From assembly GCA_946902875.1 (NCBI GenBank), contig OX336343.1:17717596-17781595 (forward strand): 64,000 nucleotides of DNA, given 5' to 3'. Numbering within the stretch: the stretch's first letter is position 1; every line of letters starts with the position of its first letter. A program made the translations under genes and the position numbers. The DNA is from Nematopogon swammerdamellus. Lineage: Eukaryota > Arthropoda > Insecta > Lepidoptera > Adelidae. The notes below the pieces were generated by a model. That model had not been told where the DNA came from and did not search any database. It saw nothing but the letters and a program-made list of their open reading frames with translations. Shown piece by piece: positions 39,201 to 51,200 of the stretch.

Positions 39201-42200
39201 TTGGCAACCCTGTAAATAAATGATTTTACACAATCGACGTTTCTATATTTTTTCAGACCCAAGCAGCGAGACACCGCAACAGCGGCGTCCCAAGTCGCTC
39301 GCGCCCGGAGCGCCCACCACCGGCTGGGAGGCACCCTTGGCCAGGGCGCTGTACGCCTACCACTCCTCGGGGGACAATCAGCTGAGCTTCCTGGAGGGCG
39401 ACGTGGTGGCCCTGGTGGGGGACAGGACTAAGGGCTGGCAGTACGGAGAGAACCTGAGGACGCACCAGGCTGGATGGTTCCCGCTGGCGTATACTGAGAT
39501 GATTCTAGATGAGCACAGCAGGTGAGAATTGTATTATATTAGATTTATGCGGTACAGAAGGACGGGACTTTTAGCAGAATGTAATTTCTTCAAGCAAACC
39601 ATAAGGTTACAGATTTTATAAACCGTTATGCTAAATAGACCACTGATTAAAATAAGACTATGCACTGATGATGATGCTTCATCTTTACGAAAAGCAATAT
39701 TACTCTGTATTAGAAGCCAGATCGCGAGAGAAATATACAATGATTTTATTCGCAACTTGCTTTTGCTCACGGCTCTCATTTGTCTTGAATTATTATTGCT
39801 TATTCATTCATTAATTCGGAACGCCAGTTATTTATATATTTAAAAAGAAGAAAGTACCTCAGTAAGGAAGTTTGTACGAGAGCCAAGGCGAGGCTCAAAA
39901 TGTGCTTGTACTTAGTTTCATCGAATTCGAATGATCAGTTTAAGAATTATGGAGGAACATATATACATACAAGTAGATTTCTAATAATCGTCAATTCTAA
40001 TAGAACGAACAAAGTAACTTACTTGCCCATCCCTTACAGATTTATTATTTTATTAATATTGATTTACTTAGACCCCTATAATATTAGTCTGAAGAGACAA
40101 AAAAGGTAGCCGGGAGTGGATGTATGAGAAGAGCGGAAGACCGCGTGTGGTGGCGTGCCTTGGGAGAGGCCTATGTCCAGCAGTGGACCGATACAGGCTG
40201 ATGGTGAAGAGACAAAGTCTGTCCATCCATCTAGCTGTCAACCCTCCAGTTTCATATACATTTATGTAAAGTAGGTACCTAAAAACTTTTTGCTTTCACA
40301 CTTAGTTGCAATCGGCCACACATAAACATACACCCGTTGTTTCATATTCAGGCCCGTCCCATTTCAAACGCCACATTATCCCTGGAACGGGTGAAGCGAC
40401 AAGCCAATGCAAAAACGTCCCAACTCACATGACTCCCATTTGGATAATACACTCTATGTAATATATATTTACTGTGTAAAATGTGTTGATGCTATAGCGA
40501 AGATAGGGTACAAATGAGTGATCGCAGAAGAAGTAATCAGTTTGGACAACTTTAGTAATGACCACAAATCGACACCTACAAAAGGGCAACGGACTTGCGG
40601 TAGAGTGTTTTCATTTTACGAAGGCACGAGGGGTACGAGGTAGTAAATGGTGCGAGAGGCGACCGCGCGGAGCTCAGTAGAGAACGAACTCGGTGCCAGG
40701 TCGGTACACACGTTCTACACGTCTTCGCGTCGCTCCGTCGAACCGAGTCGTTCCCTACTGAGCTCCGCGCGGTCTCACACCACTTCCTACCTCATACACC
40801 TCGTGCCTTCGTAAAACGAAAACACTACTAGCTGCCATTCTTGTGAGATTCGATAGGGCGAGTGGTGCGAATATGATGATGATAATCATCAACCTTGCGA
40901 AACCACGCTCAGTAAGGAGATCGACGGACTATAAATATTTTTTTTTTTTTTTTTATGAAAACTGACACGGTTGGCTACATCACCTACAGCATCCGAGATG
41001 TGCGTTGGTACCAACCAACCCAAATTTAAACTATATAAGTGTTTGGATTGGATCTGTACGTTAAATTTCGCCTAGCGCACAGCTCACAATCGTTCCAATG
41101 GATTTGAGGATCACCGCCAGTGAACTTGGATGGATTAATTCGGAACTTGGATTAACTGTAGGTGCCGACGTTTCATCGTATTCCGACGGACACATAGAAC
41201 ATCGAATCACGAAACACGCGCCTTCTAATAGAAGTGCCTAATACGCTGTCAAAACGGACAATTTAATCCAGTTTCCATCATCGGTCGTAGGTTCGGATCG
41301 CAATTGTGCACCAATACGTTTTTAACATTTAGAAAAATGAACGGGATTTACGGACATAATTTATCCGGCATCGCTGTGAAGAAAAACATCGAAACATGTA
41401 CAAAGTCTAAAAACCAAAAAAAACTTGAAAAAACACGTTTCTTGTATGGGGTCCGGCCCGGCTTACTTGTTTACTGTTTTTTTTTTTTTTTTATTATATT
41501 TGTTAGTTTATTATTCTGTGAAAAAAATAAAATGTCATTGGGTGCAAACAAGCATTTTTTTTAAATGGGTCCTCAAAAGGCGTCGCAACCTTCCAAGATC
41601 GACAGACGGGCTGCGTAGGTTTAGGTAGGTAATAGGCTTCCGTGCGGGCACAAAAATCTTAAAATGTAATTAAGTCAGATTATATAAAAAATTATGGTTA
41701 AAAGGTTTTAGTTTTAGGTCACATACTTATTGATTCTACTAGACTAGAGAATAAGATGTGATTTTTTTTCTTTATCTGGTATGGGTGGCTGAGTCAGAAG
41801 GACCAGCCAATATCACCTTCGTGAAGGTGCCACACAGAAGACATCCCTTTGATGGCTATACTGAAGAACCAGTGGAGAACACAGCCCAGGGTGCAATGAG
41901 AAGGTCGAAACAAAATTGGTCATTGGTACAGGCGTCTAGGGCGGCATCCATTCGCATTCGCTCCAGAAAACTTGTCCTGCAAACTTGAACCTTTGCAGCT
42001 TCGTAGAGACATAGGTTCACTAAGTGTGTTCTATCGCCTGCTCAACGGTGAATGCTCTGAGGAGCTGTTCGAAACGATTCCGACTTCACCATTTCACCAT
42101 AGGTCCACGCGGAACAGACAGGGAATGCATCCCTATACTGTAGAGCTGCCTAAAGTGCGGACTAAGGGCTCCAGTATTTATTTTATCTTCCGCACTGCGA

Positions 42201-45200
42201 AACTCTGGAATGCACTTCCTCCCGATGTGTTTCCTTCAGTGTATGACTTAGGATTTTTCAAGAGAATTGTAAAAAGGCACCTGTCACGCCGGCATGGCAT
42301 TCGCAGCCCCCGTTCTAAACCGAATGCTTTTGGGCGTCGTCGTCAGCTTAACAATCCATGCTGACGGCGCCAAGTGTCTCCCGTATCCATAAAAAAAAAG
42401 AAACTTTCCACACAGATGTGTTTTTCCTTAATCCGTGGTCCACCACATGCTTCGGGTCGGTCGGATGCGAGACTCGACGCAGCGGGCGCCCCGTCGATCT
42501 CACTCACTTGCAGAAATTTCTATTTGAGTCCGCGTGATCTTCGTTCAGTCGAGTTCAATACATTTAGTTACTCGATCGAGTTGAATGAGATACGTCCATT
42601 GGGGATGTGTATTCATCTGTCGGTGGTGACTGTCGTGTTGACTATCTCACCTTAGCTGCAGTTAAGCTCACTCTGTTCAGTTCAGCCTGTGCGTCAGCTG
42701 GAGAATGATGGTTATAAATTGCGGAAAAATTAATGATGTAGTTACTTTTGTTTTTACTTTTTAGGGTCCGCATCCATACGGAAGCTTATTACTAAGCCTA
42801 CGCCGCGCCGCCTGTATGCCTGTCTGTCTGTATGTCCGTCCATCCGTCCGCCCTAGGCTATATCTTTTGAATCGTAATAGGTATATAACCGTTTTAAATT
42901 TTCACAGGAAAAGTTTTTTTTTAATTAAACGTAATGCAGATTTTTTTTCCTTCCCGTCAACCTTGCTAGTGCACTTGTATTGTGATCCCTAAACATTCAT
43001 ATGTAATTTCTTCGAAAACTCACTGCTGCACGACCGGGATTCGAACATCGGACTCACGAGAGAAATAGAATAGAAATCCAATCAATTGCCTTAATCACTA
43101 GGCTACCAGCTGGTGGATCTTGCCAATATTTCTACCACGAATGCACGACGTTTCAAACTTCAACCCACATCAGCTTGAACCTCAATAGTAAGCTCAACGG
43201 CCCCTGCGCCTCCGGACCGCAGCTCTCGCAAAATTTGGCCCGAATCTACGCGTCCAGAAGGTCATTTCCCCAACTATAAAACACTGGTAACGGCCCTGAA
43301 CTGGCCGCAAGCGCCCCTAGCCACCCGCACCGCCTCCCGGAGGCTCCGCATTGCCTTTCGCGGGACCCCGCACCGCCCTCCGAGGACCCCGCACCGCCCC
43401 CGAAGCCTTCGTACCACCCGCGTTCCGCCCCCAAGCAAGACGCATGCCTGTCGACTCAGTTCACGTCTCACTTGCGGAGGTCACTAGTGTGAACATCGCG
43501 CGTTATCCAGCACGCGGAAGGATTGGCACGCTACCTAGCTCCGACAGGAACGAGTAGTACTGACGCCTAATGTTTCCAGAGGAAATTGAGTAATAGAAAA
43601 ATATTCGCCGGAATGTTTTTATCTATGGCCCCTTAATAAAATTTCTCCATTTCATTGCGACTTCTTGCTCTAGATTTAATATTCTTAAAAAATATAGATT
43701 TAGTTTTGAATAATTTATGAAACAAACCTGTGATGTCAGGCTATTTCGCCTTATTTCAGTCATTACTAAGCGCCATGCCGCCGGTGGTTTCCTTCGATAG
43801 TGCTGGCTATATTGAACGAACTGAAATGCACACACGAGGGATCTGTAGAACTAATACTGTAATAAAAATATCTTTGAAATCTCCATTTAGTCCTATAAAA
43901 GAGGCGTTAAACGTTAACAGCTTAACCACTTGTCCTCGCATAGTTCCCTTCACTTACAGACTCGTTCCCCGCTCTAATTACCGCGTGACTCGCGGACCCC
44001 AATAAAACATAACGTCAGGCGCACCCCGCCGCGCCGCCGCCTCCACCCCGCCACTGTCGACCCCAGGCTCAGGGTTTCGTGGAGCCACTTACACCCGCAG
44101 GGCTATCGCGTAAAGGTTAGCGCGCAACTGGAAAACGTCAAATAACAACTTTTTCCTGTCAAACTCGTTACAAAATTTCGCAGGGTTCTATAGAAATAAA
44201 TAGTGCAAAGCGATGTTTATATTTTTCTGGCTTGCTTGTAAGTTTGACCCCTATCTACAGACGGGCATATTTTGTCTGTATGACATATCACTATAACACT
44301 GTATGTATATTGTAGAACGTTGTCTACGACTAAGTCAACCGCGCTCTCAAACTCTGTCGGCGTAAAGCGGAGTTTGGGTAAAAATCCACCGACAGAGTTA
44401 GAGTACGAGGATTATTACAAAATACTCGTAGTTTATTCTTGTGGATAGGCAGAGCTCGTTCGACTGGACAGTTAACGCGACCAAAAATGGTTGCGATCTG
44501 CTATTTACGGCCCCATACAAGGTAAACAAGCACGGTGCAAATTAGGCAGCTGCGAGCGGGATAGAGATGCCTACGCCGCTCTTTTGGGTTGGAGTAGGAA
44601 ATAAGGAAATGTTTAGCGTATGCGAAAATTCTATTTTAATTTTTTTATTGCAAAATTACGATTTGAAACAAAAAAGTAAAAAGCTCCCTATACATATAAT
44701 CAACGAATAAAATTTTGTTTTTTTCCAAAACGTTGCTTTGCTCACGTTACGTTCAATATTTTTTTATAAGTAAAGAGGCATTTTCATTATTTGGAATTTT
44801 TCTATCGATCGATCTTGTATTATGCTCTGATAGATGAAGTTATATATAATTAAACCTGAATATGTCAGGTGAGTAATACTGATGAAATGTCTCTAAAATC
44901 AAGTGGAGTTTTACCTTGTTTTAACATTTATCCCATCGCGCTCCTTGATTTTACATGATAGCCCTGCCATTCCTGACTCGACTTACGATCAAGCGATATT
45001 CATGCGGTTAAGTGCCAGCGTCGACTATCGGCACGTCCACCCTATTGGGGCGACCTTTCCTGTTCTCGGTTTTTACGTAGTTTTGTTCTTAGGAACGTGA
45101 CCGTTTAAATAATCGTGATGGGATGACTACAGGCGTAATGGGTGATTGGACGCCCTGGGAGCCCCTCCCTCCTATTAAGTGTTTCTAACTCTTTCGGTCG

Positions 45201-48200
45201 TTTAGCTTACCATGTCGAATGTAAATCGGAAGTCTATTTATTTATATCTACTGTTTAAGTAGTCGGGCACACAGATTTATCTTTTGCAGGGAGGAATTAT
45301 GATATACAACCAAATAATAACCTAACATTTAGTTTTTTTTTTACGGAAACTGAAATCGTTGACTATATCACCTACAACATCCGTGATGTCAGCCCATAAC
45401 ACCGCGTGGTTAACTAGAGGTCACATGTCAGTGCTTCCCTTCGATCGTGCCGACTACACTGAACTGAACTGAAAACACGTACTATTTACATAGCCGTTTC
45501 GACCGACCTTTCAGTCACTGCGGTGGTATCAACCCGGGCGAGTTAAACCCCACCACCTAGTAAGGTAAGAAGGGAAGGGACCTACAGTTGTTACGTGGAA
45601 TACGAACCACGGTCGAGCGGTCACCTATCCAGGTACTAACCGCGCCCAGATGAGCCTATAATCACGACCGACAGTCGATCGACCGCACCACTGAGCTATC
45701 GAGGCTCAATTAACGCTGCATTTGATTGTGTTGTATTGCTTGTTTTTCTAGAAAGCTTTACTAAAGCTTAAAGCGACTAAGAGATATGGACAAGATGCCG
45801 TGCTAAAGGGCGACAGGCTAGCCACCTCTCACCTTGGTGCGGTCCTTCCACCGAGTCGTGCAGCAGGTGGATCTTCGTGCCTTACTTGCTGCTTGATAGT
45901 TATATCATGTATGAATACTTTGCTAAATGTGGTGGTCGGTGTTGTGCTGTAATTTACCAGAGTTCTTGCAGCACAACGCCGATTACTCTGCTTACCCCGA
46001 TTGTCGGGATTCAGCGTGTGTGATATGTACTTTAGGAACTATTAAGTATTCTGCGCTAAGGGTGTTAAATTACCACCTTCCCTTCCCTATAACATTCACT
46101 ACCGCCAGCTGTACGCGCTACTGACCAACTGAAACACTGATAACTAACCAATCGTAACATCGTACGTACTGCCTAAGCCAAATCTGTTACAATTTGTTCA
46201 AATTCCAAATTCAAAACGGACCCTGAACTTCCTCAACTGGGAAGGAAATTGGAAAATACGAAAATATATCGCCGGGCAAATGCTATCTCGGGTAAGTTTA
46301 TTTAGGAGTAATATTTTCCGAAAACCCAAGGGTCGAATTACTTTTATCATTGTTTGGGACCTTCATTAAAGTGCTTACCTTTTGTTTAGGTACAGGGTAA
46401 GCTTTGCAATAACAGGGTAAAGATATTTTTGTCGTGGCCTACGGATAAATGCGCATATATCTGCAAGTAGACATGCCTGCGGTTTACCTATTATGTCACT
46501 TGAATATAATCTCTTGAAATAATATAGGTACTTATAGAGCGTTTCAACTAAAAGTTCCCTTCGCCGTTATGTTGGCTCCACTGTCTATCTGTCAAAACAG
46601 CGTTGAGGGTTGCTATGTGTACAGATTTACCCGTAACTATCGGTATGTACCGTATTTATTATACGGTAAATACCGATTACATTATTAGGTAACATAATCA
46701 TCACAATCTGACAACACGAATTTAAGCACTGACAGTGGAGCCAACATAACGGCGAAGGGAACTTTTAGTTGAAACGCTCCTTACCAAAGTTTGGTTCGGA
46801 TGTGAATTAAATATACATAAAATATGTTTCATAAAAAAAGTATTTAATTAATAAATATAAAAAGAGATAGTTCCGTCTATATGGCCCGTAATATCCCACT
46901 AGATACTGAGCCAATTTCTCTAATGATATACATTTTTAAGGAACTTCTATAAACCCGCTTTTTACCCAACTACGGCGAAGCCAACAAGAGGGAATTATAG
47001 AATTTTAAAATAGAATAAATTCTATTTTATCGTTCCCCTTCATATTGCATAATGTATATGAAGATAGAGATATGTTTATGGAAAAAAAAATAGAAGACGA
47101 TAAACGTGGGATATTTTTCACTTTCTGAATTTCCTCTTAGTATATACCATGACAAGGTCCTGACCTGAGGACATCCTGAATATGAAATGAAATGAAATGA
47201 AAATAAATAAAGTATATTAATAAATAACAACAACAATTATATTAATAAATATATTAATAAATAACAAAAAATAAGTATATTAATAAATAACAAAAAATAA
47301 GTACACCATTGTATAAAAAAGGTTACAAAAGGCGAGTTTAATGCCTTGCGGCATTCTTTACGAACTAACCTTTGGCATGTGGAAAACACGTAGGGGCGGA
47401 CAATGCAGTACTAAACAGGGAACAGTAGTATGAAATATAAATACACACATATACAAATATGATTCTCGTCCAAATGAACCAACGTGCATTGGTCGAAATT
47501 GACAACAGAACTAATCAATATATTGTTTTTCAACGTCTACAGTTCACCGGCACGCTGGGGCTCTGCGGCCGCGACGCCCAGCGCGACGGAGGCCCCGCCG
47601 GCGCCGCTCACGCACGCAGCACCCGGCGCCGCCTCCGCAGCCTCCACGCCGCTCGCCGGCGCGGCCCCTCCGCACCGCGCGCACGCTCCACCGCGCATGT
47701 TCGGCGACACCATCACGGCGCATCGCGCTTCGAAGGTTTGTTGAGATCAGTATATTTCACTTCACTTTGTCTAATTCCATTTCACTCCATCCAATTTCAC
47801 TTCCCCCTCCGCACCGCGCGCACGCTCCGCCGCGCATGTTCGGCGACACCATCACGGCGCATCGCGCTTCGAAGGTTTGTTGAGATCAGTATATTTCACT
47901 TCACTTTGTCTAATTCCACTTCACTCCATCCAATTTCACTTCCCCCTCCGCACCGCGCGCACGCTCCGCCGCGCATGTTCGGCGACACCATCACGGCGCA
48001 TCGCGCTTCGAAGGTTTGTTGATTTCAGTATATTTCACTTCACTTTATCTAATTCCACTTCACTTAATCCAATTTCACTTCCCCCGCCGCACCGCGCACA
48101 CGCTCCGCCGCGCATGTTCGGCGACACCATCACGGCGCATCGCGCTTCGAAGGTTTGTTGATTTCAGTATATTTCACTTCACTTTGTCTAATTCCACTTC

Positions 48201-51200
48201 ACTCCATCCAATTTCACTTCACTTCGCCTAATATCACTTAACTTGGCGTAATTTCACTTCACTTATCATATCACGTATTTATCTTCGCCGAATTTCGCTC
48301 TATTCCGTCTAATTTAATACTTTACTTCAACTAATTTCATTAAATTTTCTTATTTTTCAAATAGCCTCCTTTCTCTAACTACACTTTAGTCTAACTAACC
48401 CACCACAAGTGAGATGAGATTCACAGCTCAATCTTGCCGGCCGCAAGTCAGCGCAAACGATTAAAGTATGGCACAAGCGCCGTGCGGATTAACCTCGGAT
48501 TAAACTTGCGAGGTGTACCTAACCTCGGCTTAAGCGAACCAACCCGGCTTTAGCTCTATATCAGCGCATCCATCAGACCGGTCGCACGCGGCTTAAGCCG
48601 GAGCCATTGTCAGCGTAACTCAATATGTGGGGTCGCGGCTTATATACCTTACTCTCCCCGCGCACAACTGAGTCAAATTAAAAACCTTACTCAGGTGAAT
48701 ACGGCGGCAGAGGTAAGTGATCGGCAGAACTGTTTTATTTACTGGATGTTTTCGGGTTAGAAGGTTAGTGGATCCAATAGTTAACTCCATCTACGGTTAG
48801 GTTGATTCTGGTTTGGTTGGTATGTATTGGGTTGTACATGCGTACATACATATAAATACCACACGCTGTATCCCGACAATCGGGGTAAGCAGAGTAATCG
48901 GTGTTGTGCTGCAAGTACTCTTGAAAATTACAGCACAACACCGACCGCCACGTTTAGCAATGTATATTAGGCGATATATAACTATCAAGCAGCAAATAAC
49001 TATCAAGCAGCAAATAAAGCACGAAGATCCACCTGCAGCATGACTCGGTGAAAAGACCGTGCCAAGGTGATAGGTGGCTAGTCTGTCGCCCTTTGGCACG
49101 GCACCTTGTCCTTATCCCTTAGTTGCCTTTTACGACATGCACGGAGAGAGATGCAGTGGGGCCAGTCTTTTAAGTACCGGCACCACACGGTATTTATTGG
49201 ATTGTGTTGGCTGTTAGGTTCATCGATTGTTAGGTTGGTGTAGGCAAAGAGTTTGTATTACGTCGCTGCACTCTTTGGGTGTAGGTTATCTATACTGATT
49301 ACAGAAATCATGTACATATGTCTGTGTGTGTCTCTGTGTATATTTATTTATATTACTGACTCTTAAACGCAACTAGAAGCTGTAAAGAAAAGTTATCATT
49401 AAAATTTTCAATTATTTATTTGTTTGACTGGCGCACGCTTTCATCGTCCTACAATACTCATCAGATATTCTACTCCTCTATACATACACTCCACTCCCGT
49501 TTCTGATCATCATTTCCCCAAAATATCATAAGTATCCTCCTAACAGGCTGCATAACTATCCAAGTGGCGAGCAAGCGGTATGGTGAATATATTTGTCCCT
49601 CGTGAGGCTTCTACGCCAGTTGCTGACGATGCGAGAGCCGGCGGTAAAGCTTTTACGGCTAGGAGCACTCTGCTCTTAATTGAATTAGTTGATAAATTCT
49701 TCATACGTCGCACATTTGACCGTGTTTCGGGCATACCCGTGGAATACACTCCTCAGAAATGTCATTGTGACGGTGTTTAATCCTGTTCATAATATAGATG
49801 ATTTTGTTTAAACTTTCGAAGACCAGTTTTTTTATAAGAATTTAAAAATTCACTACCTTAAAAAATCACAGCATTAATGCTGTGATTTATGCTGAGATTT
49901 AGTTCTCTATTTAAATAGAGAACTAAATCTTAAACGTTATTGTTAAAAAATTTCGAATTGGTGTAAATCAGAGTCCGAAAAAAAAATCGTAAGGTCGCAC
50001 CTAATTTTGACGTTTTATTCGCTTTACTACTTATACAGAAGCATTATTTTGATTTAGGAAAACAACCAAAATATACCTTATATTATTTGGCATGTCGCTA
50101 TTGTTAAAATTAAAAAAATATATATTTTGCTTGAACAATACACCGAAATTTCTGCAAAATTCGCGGCCGCTAATTTAGAATTTGCCCTAGCTATTGGTAT
50201 CATCTTAATTTATTTATTTTTTTGTATGGAAATTGACATCACATTTTTTTTCCTAATTAATTTTACTCCTGCTACGAGTACATACGGGTGAAGTCAGTCC
50301 ACATTTAACACCTTGGCGAGCTAGGTACTTCCCCTTGATCGTGCCGGCTATACTGAACTGGACCGTAGATTGAATCGACTTGACGGCAACATTACGTAGC
50401 GGCTTCGACCGACCTTTCATTCAGTGCGGTGGTACCAATCCGGACGGATTAAACCCTACCACTTAGTAAGGTAAGTGAAGGTAAGGGACATACAGACTTA
50501 CGTGGAATCCGAACCACGGTGTCAACAGTCTGTCACCCATCCAACGTCTGACCGGCTATCGCGTGTGTTAAACATCTTGATCGGACGCCGATCCATACTG
50601 ATCTACTGAGGCGGACGATTCTGTGACCTCTTCTATACTTTTTATTTCTTAGGGCCATACATTGATAATGTTAATAACCAAAGGGGAATGGGAGGCAGTG
50701 TTGCTTATGCATTTCAGCTGTTTCTGCATTTGCTGACGGTGTTTACCTATATATTTTCGTTTCGTTCGCAAAGGAGCGAGGGAGCCGCGGCATACAAGCT
50801 GAGCTGGCTCCCTTTTCTTCCAAGCCCATGTGTATAAGAAAGAAAGAAAGAAAGAAAGAAAGAAATGATTTTGATTTTCTCTTAATTAATCCTTAAAATA
50901 ACAACGGTACAAAAACTAAAAGAGAAGAGAAAAAAGGACAGGCGCAGCCTTTGCCGCTACACTACACACCCACTCGCTCCGAGCTGGGAGTGTGCGGCGC
51001 TGAATTTAAGCCTGCCCCACACAGTAAATACAATTTTGGACGTTATACAACTTAGCCTAAACGAACAATATCTTAGCCTAAATATGTTGGTTTACAATTA
51101 AGATTAAAACAATATTAAAATAATTAAAACTAAAACCAATATTAAAATAATTAAAATTTGAATAAACAAGGTACACAGTATATAAATAAGAAGGAAAACA

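Noticed and set aside
47459..48231. Overlapping plus-strand frames of 94-187 codons over the 139-bp array
   Set aside because: They arise from repetition of GC-rich exon sequence out of frame; only the frame joined to v7 is consistent.
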